A DNA stretch of 64,000 nucleotides from Aphidius gifuensis. Lineage: Eukaryota; Arthropoda; Insecta; Hymenoptera; Braconidae. The notes beneath the pieces were generated by a model, which had not been told where the DNA came from, did no database searches, and worked only from the letters and a program-made list of their open reading frames with translations. The position numbers and the translations under genes are program-made. Positions 25,601-36,960 of this stretch are shown here, in pieces (position 1 is the stretch's first letter; each line of letters opens with the position of its first letter). The stretch spans positions 2,046,001 to 2,110,000 of the forward strand of contig NC_057792.1 in the NCBI RefSeq assembly GCF_014905175.1, given 5' to 3'.

Positions 25601-27600
25601 TAATATTGAAAAGTAAATCTATATATAGATGGACCATAGTTGTAAGGGATTTTAGATCAGTAGACTGTACACTAACTGTAATCGAAACGGGGCGTTGTAG
25701 CGTGATCTTTCGGATATATATATATTCAAGTTGGTTAAGGTCCGGGTATTATAGATATAGGCAACTCTTGGTGTTCATCGTGTGCGGTGTGCTTAACAAC
25801 GAAGGGGGTTGTTTCTGACTAGTGTCAAGAGTGAATTTCTCATCCCAATAAATGTCCATTGCATCAAACCCTCACATTTATATACAACATATATACACAT
25901 AAACCAACACTAAATTTATCCTCTTGCTCAGAGTATCTGTGTCTCTCTTTCATCGCCACCACCACCACCAACATTATCATCATCATCATCATCATCATTA
26001 TCATCTTTACCATATACACTGGGAACATTGAGAGTATTTTCTAAACCTGTAGCCCTACATTGACGAGTATATTTGACACGTTTTCCCACATGTTCTATGT
26101 CTCCTTGTCTATTCTCATTCGTGTGGCATGTACCAACCCTCAAACTCTTCTTCACTATCTGCACTACTCCTTCTCTTTTTACTATGTATATTTATATATA
26201 TCCATACACCTCTTCTTCTACTCTATATATACACTTGCTCTCGCAAAATCCTTGTCTCTCTCATATATATACACTCATGCTACCACTCGGACGTTAATCC
26301 TCTTAAGTGTTAAGTGGTGCGCCTAAATATCAATCACGACCACCTATATCAAGTATCACACAGAATGACCCACCGCACACTCTGTCTAACCATCACTTCT
26401 CCAATATATATCTCTATATACACACAGACACTCTTTATCCTTTTTCATACCCCCAGGAATTTAAAACCATGTATATAGTATACTTGACGCTATTAACTTT
26501 TAATTTTTTAAGCCAAAAATTTGTCAATTTTTTAAGTATCGGATATACAAGTCAATCATAATTTTTTAAGTTGTGTTATATTGACAGGTCAAAAGAGTAC
26601 ACAAACAAATTGTAGGTATATAATTTTATGAGACACACATGTACATACGCAATGAATATATATGGTAAAAAGTTTGTTGGATAGGTGTGTATAAAATTCA
26701 TACAATGGGGAAGGTTGATGTCTTGTGCGAGTTTTATGACAAAAGGATTGAAAAAGGGAGAGAAAATTGTTGGTGTTATGTATATATGAAAATTGTCGAG
26801 ACTTTTGTAAAATGTATTGTAGATTATTGAGTGTAAGTTGGTGGTTGTTGAGTATAGTGATATATCAGGGTTACATACAAGTGTATTGTATACATAAGCA
26901 GAAGGTTTTAGAGAGGGTTAGAAAGTAAAAAAGAACAAGTGCTGCACAGTGGTGTATAGTGTTGTAGAGGATGATGATGAGAGAGAGAAAATGAAAAAAA
27001 AAGGTGGTGATAAGGAGCCAAGAGACTTGAGTTTTAGAAGGATGAGGGTGGTTTTCACAAGATTGTCTCAATTTCCACGTTGCATTAGCTGCTTTAGTCT
27101 GTATATATGATCGTTGGGGACTCCTTGTCATTCAATATATACATATATACACCAATCCAAGATTGCCTTTCTATATATCAATTTCTCTTTTCTCTTTTAC
27201 TCTTTATACAGTAATCACTTGTTTCTCTTGCTTGCTTGGTTATATGTATTCCCTATGGCTCTTGTGTTTTCTATATATAGTGACTCTGTACTCAGCCACA
27301 GTCATATTATACTCAATATATACATATACAAGAGAGTTAACCCAGTGGTACATATAGAGTGAGACAAGATTTTGTTGTAGTCGAACTGCACCGCGAAAGC
27401 TGGTATACGTATTGTCGTCGGTTACAAATCAAATACCCAATATCATTGTTCAATATGGCCTACAGCTTCAAAATTACTCTCTCACCAATTTTCTCTTGTT
27501 TTAATCTAGCCATCTCGCTTTTTGTGTTTATACATATATTGACTAGAAAATTCAATACATTCATAGACCATATGTGCAGTATATGTATGTGTTTTCTATG
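25601..27600. promoter_or_regulatory. Two-kilobase low-homopolymer block with switching strand skew
   Basis: Longest stretch upstream of the gene without long A/T runs. The + strand is C-rich and G-poor at about 25850-26470, G-rich and C-poor at 26580-27060, and C/T-rich again at 27115-27300. Short TATATATACAC-like segments recur throughout. Many overlapping 60-90-codon frames exist in several phases, but none has a recognisable domain or consistent splice sites. Could be a large regulatory block or an unannotated non-coding transcript; I cannot tell which. Confidence 0.35.
25952..26005. repeat. (CCA)n(TCA)n microsatellite
   Basis: A CCA block followed by a TCA block. It is nearly the reverse complement of the GAT/GGT parts of the repeat at 18137-18210. 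Confidence 0.85.
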
Positions 27601-30130
27601 AATGCACTAAAACCTTTCAATTTTACCCTCAAAATGCATCATCATCATATACTTGAATTAATAATAATAATGTTATATATTCTAATGTTTAACAACAAAG
27701 ATATTATTAATAATTTATTTGTTATTTGATAATTAACTAAAGTAATTTAAATTTACGAGTCATTTGTCATTTTTTATTATTTTTTTTTTTTTTGTAGATC
27801 CATTTAAAATAGTTGAGAGCAATTCATTATTGTTATAACCTATATTAATATTGTTTATGAATTTCTATATTTGTAAATGAATGTTATTTAATTTTTCAAA
27901 ATACGAATGTTATATTCATGTTTGTTCGGTGATATTATTTCGAAAATTTGTTTATAAATTTTACAGTTATATTGTGGAATATTGTTGGTGTTTTATTCAT
28001 ATGTATTGTTCTTAAATTTTCCTGCAAATTATTATATTTGCATCAGTCTAGACTTGTAAAATTATAATTATTCAATTTAAAAATAGATTTTTATTTTCTT
28101 TTAATAATTTATCATTTCTTTTTACACCAATTATTTGATAATTTATGTAAAACATTTTCCGAGTTATGAAAATTTATTTTAGTAAATTTATACACACATA
28201 TTATATTTTTAGTTTTTTCCATTTTCTAAATTGGGATTTTCTTATTTTATTCCTTTATCTGTTTTTATTTTTTCTATAAATTATTTATTTAATTATGACG
28301 AGAATAATATTTTGTCATTTGTCTAGCTGTGATTTTTAATTGTTTAAAAAAAATAATGTTTATGATCATTGAAACAATTTTTAATTGTGAGCCAGAATGA
28401 ACATAATTATTTGTGAATTATTGAACAGGTGTGTATATGAACTTTCACGTATCAAGTAGATTTATCAAATTACATGAAAATAGAATGTTTTTATGTCGAT
28501 GATTATTTGATTCAAATTCATCACTGTCTCGCTAATAATATCTGCTTAAAATACAAATTTTTTATACAAATTTGTCTGCTACTTTTTTAATTTCATTTGG
28601 ATGATATTTTTTGTGTTCTTTATTTGTTGACAAATTAAATACTCATGAAATGATTCGTCTGAATATTTATTTGGTGCAGTATAAGTTTACAACAAAATGT
28701 GTACATTTTTTGTACAAAACAATTCTATTTTTTCTCTATTAAAAAACAAAAATCCAGCCTGGATTTTTTGGTACTTTAGTGTTTTGTATTGTCGGCAATT
28801 TTATACAATTTCTACTGTATTATTTCATATATATTCTTTTACAATGTGGTTTTTATTTTCTTTCAAAATCATATTTTTTCATACAACCTTTCGATGCAAG
28901 CTAAAATACTTGACAAAAATAAAAATAAAAAATCCAAACAATATCCAAGTTAATCCCCAAAATTTTAACCTCTCATAAAGTAGCTTTTTGGGTATTTATT
29001 TTCGTTGGATGCCTTACGCAATCGCCTCTCTCAACCATCGAATAATAAAAAAAACTTGAAAAAATAATAATAATTTTATTTATTAATAAATAAATATTTT
29101 AAAAATATTTATATATATTTGCGTCTACGCGAGCGAAAGCCACAGGCGTACATGACATTTACAATTTTCTTTTTCTGTATATATCAAGGGGCGTTAGTAT
29201 ACTGTTTGCAGTTAAACAATATTACATTGTAAAATTTATGACCCACCCGTTTGTGCTCTTACCGACCCATTTAAAGGGGGTGGATTGCGAATGAAAAGAG
29301 CGAAAAAAAAAAAAATAGTGAGAAATAAAAAAAAAACCATCAGCGACAATGCGAACGAGATATGAAAAATATGTGCGAGTGTTATAGTTCTGAATCTAAA
29401 ACTGCCCTTTCGTCTGCAGTGTATATATATTTCAATATTACAACACATTTAAAAAATGAAATTAAATAAAATAATATACGTTGCGCATTATTTTTATTTA
29501 TTTTTTCCATCACAGATGGATTTTAAAATACACTGTAGATTCTTTGTCATTGTCAATACGAGATATTTAATTTCAATATATCGACACCATTGATGGACGC
29601 TCTAACATCTTTTATACATGATAAAAAGAAAAGCTGCATTGCTGTACACTGTACCGTGGCTGTGGCTATAAAAAGAACATTAAAAAAAAAGCTCAACGTT
29701 CAATGTTTTTCAAATATTTTTATGGCATTATTATTATTTTTTTTTATTTAAATAAATGAATTTTACAAAATGATAATAAGCAATATATTTAGATTGTTGT
29801 GTTTACAATGAAATTATGTTATGGTTGATGTATTAAATATCGTTTGATCTTGTCTATCTATCAAATTTTCTCCTATATTGAATCAGTGTGTAGAGAAATT
29901 TTCCATTACAGTATACGAATTTCTCTTCAATTTAATGGCAAGTTTTTGGTACTAAAAAGGGTTACGAACAAGTTTATATATATACAATATTATAAAGGGC
30001 GAAACAAGAAAATGTTAATAATGTCCATGAGGAATTGTAAAATGCAAAAGATGATGACACAAGTTTTTAAAAAATATAGATAGAAAAAAAAATTGAATCT
30101 ATATAAGGTATACAGTTTATTTGATGATGA
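27601..30130. other. A+T-rich non-coding DNA
   Basis: T-rich spacer. Mixed patches occur at 29000-29040, 29120-29290 and 29580-29680. No supported gene; the 93-codon frame at 28697-28978 has no recognisable features. Confidence 0.6.
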
Positions 30131-30310
30131 CAATATATGTATATATAAAGTCACTGGTTTGAACGCTGGACTCTCCCGATATTGTGAGAGATTCTATCAC
30201 AACATTTGCCTCTCTTTGTAGCTTAAATTTAATTATCGTTGCTATCTTCGTAGACTACAACCAAAATGTAATTTTGTTATCGTCGAGGGCATGCCCAGTT
30301 GAATAATGTT
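30131..30310. promoter_or_regulatory. Mixed island with palindromes
   Basis: TTGTGA and TCACAA near 30193-30213 form an inverted repeat. GGGCATGCCC at 30287-30296 is a perfect 10-bp palindrome matching a single p53-family half-site (RRRCWWGYYY). No coding frame. It lies about 1 kb upstream of the inferred promoter. Confidence 0.35.
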
Positions 30311-30640
30311 TCGCCAATATTTTAGTTTTTCCATATTACAGGGCCTTTTATGACTTGAATGAATAATAACGTCTTTTTCTTTTACAAAAGAAAATCACAA
30401 TTTATTTTCAAAAGAATATTGTTGTTTTTTTTTTTTTTCGTTACATATTAAATTTGAACCGTGTTCGACCGTAAATAGTATATGTATGATTTGTCAAATA
30501 ACAAATTGATGTTTACAGTCCAAGAAAATGATAAATTTTCAAACGAAATTTCAATTTGCAAAAGAGTTTTTCGAAAAAATTCATATTTTTTTTCGATAGA
30601 AAACTTTTCCTTTCGAACAAAATGATAATAATCGAAACAA

Positions 30641-31163
30641 TTATCTATAGGAGCTCTTAGCTACGAAAAAAAAGTGCGTGGATAAATTTTGAGGTGGTAA
30701 AATCAGATGACTGCATATGAAAATGATGATAATTAAAAAAATATTTAGCTGCATATATTGTTGATAAAATGCATCAATTTCTTGACGGCGTGGTTTTTGA
30801 TAGGCGTCCAGTGGGCGTTGTGTATTCTCAAGAGAGGCGGAGCTTTGACCACGGTAATTTTTGTAGTGGGGAAAGATACAGAAGGGGTATATAATATAAT
30901 AGGAAAACAGTATATAGGAACAAACGGTCCGTCGCTTGCAAGTCCAGTTGTTGTCCCTATCAACTATCCTTATCATACACATGTAACTTGAAAATATTAA
31001 CGTATGCGCGCGCGTATACAGTTTCTTTCACGCTTTCATTCTACAATCCCACTCCAATATATATATTATATATGGAAAATAATAAATCCCCTTTTACCCC
31101 ACTTCGTTCAATGCTGCCACCATGCGACGATATCGCGGATAACCACGCGCGCTTTATAAACTT
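30641..31163 (+). promoter_or_regulatory. Promoter-proximal upstream region of bab
   Basis: Non-repetitive DNA rich in CpG relative to the window, directly upstream of the inferred start. It includes a 21-nt perfectly alternating purine-pyrimidine tract at 31000-31020 centred on GCGCGCGCG, and CpG-rich sequence from 31103 on. Overlapping frames on both strands (30641-31302) share no family similarity, so I read this as non-coding promoter-proximal DNA. The assignment to bab is by position. Confidence 0.5.
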
Positions 31164-31198
31164 TCAGTCGCGACGCGTTCGTCACGCGGTGCAGATCC
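31164..31198 (+). promoter_or_regulatory. Inr + DPE core promoter, probable bab start
   Basis: TCAGTC at 31164-31169 matches the insect initiator TCAGTY, putting +1 at A31166. AGATCC at 31193-31198 occupies exactly +28 to +33 and fits the known DPE range set at every position. The G favoured at +24 is present (31189). About 15 CpGs crowd 31103-31190 although the surrounding DNA is almost all A and T. A TATAAA at 31155-31160 is only about 11 bp upstream of +1, too close to act as a TATA box. The site lies 1,075 bp upstream of the bab ATG on the same strand. No transcript data were available, so the start site is inferred from motif placement. Confidence 0.62.
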
Positions 31199-32026
31199 TA
31201 CTGCTTGTTTATATAATAATAATTATAATAATATATATATATTATCGCGTTCTTAATTATTTTTTTTTTTTTGTTTCCATTCCATTTTTTAAATTAAATT
31301 AATGTTTATCATAAATTAAATTAAAAAATATATGTATTATATATAAAACAACGGTTTTTTTTTTGTTTTTTTTTTTCAAATAAAAAAAAATATATTGCTT
31401 ATAATAAAACAAAGTAATTAAAATAAAATAATCATTTGTGGCTCCTTAAGTTTTTTTTATTTTATGATCCTTAACGGGCCATATAGATACCGGTTATCGC
31501 GATGCCAACTTTAATATCCTATTACAATATAAGTAAAAACAGAACGTTAAAAAAAACTATTTAAAAAAAAAACAACTTGGTTAATAAAATAAAACAATAG
31601 ATTCATGACAGTTTAAAATAAACTCAAGGTGATTTTATCAGTGAACTCTTGTTATTTATTATTTATTTAATTCAATTTATTATTATTTTATTTTATTGTT
31701 ATATTTTTAAAACATTGCAAGTTTTTTTTTTTTTTTTTTCAATTTTTAATTTTAAATTGAGAGACAAGTGTGCGAATAAACATTATATTGATAATGAAAA
31801 TGAATTTTAAGTGTTGTTGTGTCATGTGCTGTGAGTCAGAAATGTCACGTGTCATTTGATTGGCCTTTTTGACTTTGTAATAAAATAGATTATAATATTA
31901 CGTGAAGACTGTATATATATAAATGAAAATTATTTCAAATGACAAATATACTTGTCAATTATGAAATTATTATATTATTTAATTGCGATAATATTAAAAC
32001 ATTACTGTGAATTTTTGTGTTTACAG
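31166..32026 (+). other. Leader region, possibly with a 5' UTR intron
   Basis: If transcription starts at 31166, this is leader sequence. A plausible acceptor (TTTTGTGTTTACAG, AG at 32025-32026) suggests part is an intron. The best donor I can see is CAAG|GTGATT with GT at 31629-31630, but it is only moderate. The segment is A/T-rich with T-runs and has an AP-1-like TGAGTCA at 31832-31838. An unspliced 1.07-kb leader remains possible. Confidence 0.4.
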
Positions 32027-32240
32027 ATTGACTCTTGAAAAGTGATAATCACGTGATGAAAAATAAAGTTGACTGATAGAAAAAAAAATCATAATTTATC
32101 AACGATAAAGACAAATTTGAAAAAAAAAAAAAGAAAAAAGTGAATAGAAGATAATTGTTGTTGTTGTTTTTTTTAATTTAATAAATTGAAATAAAAAAAT
32201 TATCAATCTGGAGGAAGATAATAGCAAAGAAGATATCAAA
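32027..32240 (+). other. 5' UTR of the bab coding exon
   Basis: Lies between the putative acceptor and the ATG. An in-frame TGA at 32187-32189, 54 nt before the ATG, excludes N-terminal extension in this exon. The only other ATG in the segment opens a six-codon upstream ORF (32056-32076). The remainder is A-rich with a TTG repeat and a T-run. Confidence 0.55.
32056..32076 (+). CDS. Upstream ORF, 6 codons (MKNKVD)
   Basis: ATG at 32056 with G at -3, ending at TGA 32074-32076, 164 nt before the main ATG. It is the only upstream ATG in the acceptor-to-ATG segment. Such short uORFs usually reduce main-ORF initiation and allow reinitiation; that effect is inferred here. Whether it is translated is unknown. 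Confidence 0.4.
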   Translation: MKNKVD

Positions 32241-33365
32241 ATGACGGATCAAAGTGGTGCGGGTTCACCCCAACAATTTTGTTTACGATGGAATAATTAT
32301 CAAACAAATTTAACAAATGTATTTGATCAATTGTTACAAAGTGAAAGTTTTGTTGATGTAACATTAGCATGCGACGGTCATTCAGTAAAAGCTCATAAAA
32401 TGGTATTATCAGCATGTAGTCCATATTTTCAGACATTATTTTTTGACAATCCATGTCATCATCCAATTGTCATAATGAAAGATATTAAATGGCCTGAATT
32501 AAAAGCTGCTGTTGAATTTATGTATAAAGGTGAAATAAATGTATCACAAGAACAAATTGGACCACTTCTTAAAGTTGCTGAATGTTTAAAAATACGTGGT
32601 TTAGCTGATGTTAATAGTGAACATGAATTAACATCACGTCCAGCATTACAACAACCACAACGATCAATAACACCACAGCAACAATTAAGTGGTGCACAAA
32701 ATAGAAAAAAACGTCGTAGAGTATCTGATGAACCATCATCAAATGTACCAAGTTTAACATCAACACCAAGTATGCCACCAAGTCCTGATCATAATTCAAT
32801 AATAACAAATAATAGTATGATTGATGAACAAGATAATATGATTAATATTAATGATGTAACATGTCTTGGACAATCATCAACACCAAGATCATCATTATCA
32901 CCATCAAATCCACCAAGTATATCTGTTACACCACAAATTAATTTACAAGAAATACCAGTATCAATGTCATTACAACCATCACCACAATCAATGACACCAT
33001 CAAGTCAAAATTCACATTCAATTGGACACCACGTGGGTGGCAGTGGTAGTCACGTGTCATCTGGTGGACTTGCGTCAATGAATCATCTTGGTCAGCATGT
33101 ATCACAATTGAGTGTTGTACAACAACAACAGCAACAACAGCAACAACAACAACAACAACATCAACAAGCACAGCAACAAGCACAACAACAAGCACATCAA
33201 CAACAACAACAGCAACAAGAACAAGCTCAAAGAGCACAACATCAAGTGCATCAAATACAACAACAACATCATCATCATCAAGCATTATCTGCTGCACAGC
33301 TAGCAAGTCTTGATGATTTGGAAATCAAGCCTGGCATTGCTGAGATGATTCGCGAGGAGGAAAGG
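32241..33365 (+). CDS. bab: bric-a-brac-family BTB transcription factor, first coding exon (partial)
   Basis: Encodes residues 1-375. bab proteins are nuclear BTB/POZ regulators of limb, abdomen, ovary and pigment patterning in insects. The BTB domain spans about residues 11-125, with FCLRWNN (13-19), FVDVTLAC (37-44) and KAHKMVLSACSPYF (50-63). It mediates dimerisation. A basic stretch NRKKRRR (154-160) is a likely nuclear signal. Residues 161-290 are S/P/N-rich and probably disordered, followed by a Q/H-rich stretch (about 294-351) with 13 consecutive Q. EIKPGIAEMIREEER (361-375) is the conserved segment that in bab precedes the Psq DNA-binding region, absent here. The ATG has AAA before it and an upstream in-frame stop. 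The exon ends at AGG|GTGAGT in phase 0; reading on adds only 28 A/T-derived codons to TGA at 33450-33452. Codons are strongly A/T-ending. The family call is firm. bab1 versus bab2 orthology is not resolvable, and many insects have a single bab. Confidence 0.9.
33108..33290 (+). repeat. CAA/CAG/CAT repeat encoding the Q/H-rich tract
   Basis: Mostly CAA codons with interspersed CAG, CAT and GCA, giving Q13 and then Q-A-H blocks and HHHH. Interruptions should limit slippage, but length variation between individuals is likely. The long antisense and +1-frame open frames over this segment are by-products of the repeat. Confidence 0.85.
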
Positions 33366-35840
33366 GTGAGTCATTTATTTAAATTATTTTTTTTTCATTT
33401 GAAGATTTTTAAATTTATTTATCTTGTACATTCATATAACAAGTTGAAGTGAGTTTACGTTAAATATCATATTAAGTGCGTGTGTGTGTTACGTCAATAT
33501 AATATTGATTTAAAAAATTTTTTTTTCAATCAACATATGGATTAATTATTATTCGAAATTTCATAATTTTATTTGAGCTTTTTTTTTTTCTTTGAAATCT
33601 CGATATTCTTGATGAATTTTTCATCACCAAGATTTAAACTTTAGTATGTGAAAAAAAAAAAAAGAAAATTATTAAGTTTTTCCTTTTATTTAATACTAGC
33701 AAGAAATTTTTTTTTTTTCCTTTGAGTAAGACATTTTTATTATATTTCTTTGTTCATTCAATTCTTGTGGATTTTCTTTATTTATTTTTTTTTTTCAAGA
33801 AGAAAATGTAATGAGAATTTTTAAGTTGGTAATTTTCTACACTCGTTACCAAGTTTGGTATTATTAAAATACTTAATTGACCTCATGCACCACCTGGCAT
33901 ATTTTTTTCTTCAACAATTAATATAATAAATTTTTAAATTTTTGTGTTAGTAACAAGACTTTTACAAAGTAATTTTGACTGATATATATATATTGAAAAT
34001 TAAATTAAAAACAATCGATCATTGCGGGAGGGTGGATGAATAAATTGATGGGGAAGAAAAATAAAAGATCAACAAGAGTTTTTTATTTTTGTTTTATGTA
34101 TATTTTTTTTTTCTTTTGTGGGAATGAGGGTAAACTGACGGTTGATCTGCATACGTTGAGGCGACATCGAATACAGACGTATTTATTTATTATTTTATAT
34201 TTTTTATATAATACATATGTATGGTATAAAAACGAAATGAACGAATGAAGGAAATGAAAGAATATGCGTGGATAAAAAAAAAGAAAAAAATTTAATCTTC
34301 TCTCGTATTATCCTTTTTGGCAATAACGCCTGGCAATGTATCTGGGCTTGGTTGTGACGATTGAAGGGATCTCTCTACCTGTGTTTCAGTTTTGTCTCTG
34401 TTCAGTTGCCCGGGAATTTAGCAAAATAAAAAAAGTAAAAGGGGCTCTTTTTGTAGAAATAAAAAATATAAAAATTATGTATAAATAAATGAGAGACAAC
34501 GTAGTAGGTGAGAGTACAACACATGAGTTGATATATATTTATTCATTATTGTGTTGCATAAGGACAACAACATAGGGGTTGTAAAAAAAATGTATTCTAT
34601 AAAACAGGTAGTCTCAAAAACACTAAATCGCATATCGTAACTGAATAAGCTATGCATCCTGATATATACCACAGGATTTCCTTCATTCAGTTTAAATTAT
34701 ATTTTTTTTTTTATTTTATTTTTTGTACTGTATTTTTAAAATTTATTATTATTTAATTTATTAATAGTAGTGTATATGTAAAAAATGCAAAATTTTTAAA
34801 ATTATTTTTACTACTATTTGGTATCTAAATTTAGATAATTTTTTTGTTTTTTTTTTCATTCTTTAATTTTAGGATATTTAATTTTTTTACGATGCTTCGA
34901 AATTTTTTATAAGAAATTTTAAAAGATAATTCGTGTATTTAGAAAATGACCTGAGGCAAATAATGCTAGTCGAAAGAAAAAAAAAATTGCTACCTTCGTG
35001 ACAATTTTTCGGTATATTTTTTTAAATCTTTATGTTTTTTTTTTTGGATATATATTTTATGACAAAATGATGATTGGATCTTGTTCTTTGTTTTATCTCG
35101 CATAATTCGGTGCCGATTTACTAACACACAAAAAACTATAGACTAAAAATTTATAATTCTATGTGTTTTAAATATTTTTAAAATTGCTTTTACTCAGAAC
35201 ACCAACGACATAGTAATTTTATCAACTTAAAATCCACTCTAATTTTATTTTTTTCTTAAAAAATTTTTTTATAATTAAATAATATATCATTTTATATATA
35301 TATTTATTTAATTTTTTTCTCCATTGCCTAATACAAATATAATAGCAAATAATATTACACTTAAAATAACGAAATATTAGGTGTATTATTTAAACATTTT
35401 GTTATTTTATTATTATTTTATAACACAAAAATATATTTGTGATTCTTGACCTACTTTTTTGTTATTTTTTAATAATTTTTTTTCCTTAAATAAAACACGT
35501 CTTTCTTTATAAACATGTTTAAATAAAATTTCTCCGTTATCTTTTCGGGGCCTTCTTGACGTGCTAATTTACAGGATTTAATTGCATTTGAATATTTACA
35601 TATGTAATCTTCCTCAGCTTACACTGTAGAAATAAAAATAAAAAATAAAAAATCTTTTATTTTAAAACTCAATTTAACATTTCAAATTAAATAATAAAAA
35701 TAATATCAAAAAGACAAATTAAAAAAAAAAATCAATTGTATATAATATTATTAAATTATTAAATCAATTTTTTTATTTTTTTTTTTTCTATAATTGATGT
35801 ATAATAAATCGATACAATTTCATATATTGAGAAAAAAAAA
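33366..35840. other. Proximal intron, A+T-rich
   Basis: Mostly T-runs and A-runs. A mixed patch at 34120-34420 includes GCCTGGCAATGTATCTGGGC and GCCCGGGAATTT. TCAGTT initiator-like motifs near 34386 and 34402 lack a DPE at +28. No gene or RNA seen. Confidence 0.6.
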
Positions 35841-36160
35841 ATCAACTTGTTGGGGTTGGTTATTTTTGGGTGCTAGCCTACGACCCTTAATTATTTTGCC
35901 AGTGGCCATGTCGATTCATGTACATATATATTCACACAATCACATACACAAATTTAAGTGCGCGCGTGCGTCCAATAAAAGATTCAAACATGACGGAAGT
36001 TGGCTGTGAGAAAGCCCGGTCATCATGTGAGGGGGATGAGGGTTAGTAGATTTTTATATTTTAGGCTTTATAGAAAAAGAAAAAAAAAGAAAAAGATAGC
36101 CGATGGAATAGACCTCGTGAAATATTCACTAAACGGGCAGTCAAAAGAACTTTTGATAGG
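35841..36160. promoter_or_regulatory. Intronic mixed island
   Basis: Contains a 14-nt alternating purine-pyrimidine tract around GTGCGCGCGTGCGT (35958-35971), CTTAATTATT and CCAATAAAA. The 71-codon frame at 35794-36009 has no known domain. Candidate enhancer by composition only. Confidence 0.3.
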
Positions 36161-36380
36161 TTTTCATATATAAAAGATACATGCACACTCTTACATGATT
36201 TATTTACAGACACACAGACAAAATTGAGATAGGGCCAAAGTAAAATATAGTCTAAATAATTAATATTTTCATTCTCTTTGTTTTAATTTATATATTTTTA
36301 AAAGTACAGAAATATTTAGATGTAATTTTTTTTAGATGAATAATTAATTTATGTATTATTGTGTTATTTTAAATAAAATA

Positions 36381-36960
36381 AATATCGTCTCGGTATTTTA
36401 GACTCACGCAAAGAGAATGAGATATCCGAGGTCAGTATCCACTTGACCACGCGAGTGTTTGTGGCACGCGACAAAATCGGTGAAGATATACATATATACC
36501 TTCCTCTTTCTACTTTTTTTTTTCTTCTTATTCTTCTTTATGTTTTTTTTTACTTTAGATGTCTTTTTATACAGCTAACATGACAGATATAAATTTAGAA
36601 ATTAATTATTTAATATTAATCTATTTTATCTAAATTTATCTAGTTTTATTTATGTCCAGTGATTTTAGACGTGCATTTTGAAATGGGAAATTTTTTTAGA
36701 GATAATTAATATAAATTTATAGCTTGTAGTTATGTTTTTAGACATAACATAAAGACATACATAGTTGAATAGATGAAAAATTATATATTTGGCTTTTTTT
36801 GTGATTGAAATAATACTGAGATTTAAAACGCTTTTGGCTTGATGGACGAATGACCTGGGCCATTCTACAGATTGGACTTTACTCACCGTTACAACACCGG
36901 AACAAGATTTATATAGCATTTGTAGTTATCTGTCGGTTGCGCGGATATCCGTACACAATA
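36381..36960. promoter_or_regulatory. Intronic islands flanking A+T spacer
   Basis: Two complex patches, 36390-36490 (CACGCGAGTG, GGCACGCGAC) and 36825-36960 (CCGTTACAACACCGG, GGTTGCGCGGATATCCG), separated by A/T sequence. No gene. Possible enhancers. Confidence 0.3.

Noticed and set aside
31155..31160. TATAAA as TATA box
   Set aside because: It is only about 11 bp upstream of the initiator A, not about 30, and no initiator lies at the spacing it would require.
30641..31302. Overlapping frames on both strands near the promoter
   Set aside because: They overlap on opposite strands, share no similarity with known proteins and coincide with the CpG-rich promoter-proximal region.
33112..33303. 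Asn-rich 63-codon frame inside the exon
   Set aside because: Out-of-phase reading of the CAA repeat, wholly inside bab.
32938..33306. 122-codon minus-strand frame opposite the BTB exon
   Set aside because: Rich in V, D and L because it reads the CAA/CAT repeat antisense; a shadow of the bab coding sequence. The same applies to 32236-32466 and 32611-32808.
33366..33452. Read-through of the BTB exon to a stop at 33450, giving a 403-residue protein
   Set aside because: A strong GTGAGT donor sits exactly at the end of conserved bab sequence. The extra residues are A/T-derived, and no AATAAA closely follows to suggest intronic polyadenylation.
34386..34407. Two TCAGTT initiator-like motifs in the intron
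   Set aside because: No DPE at +28 and no TATA at -30 for either.
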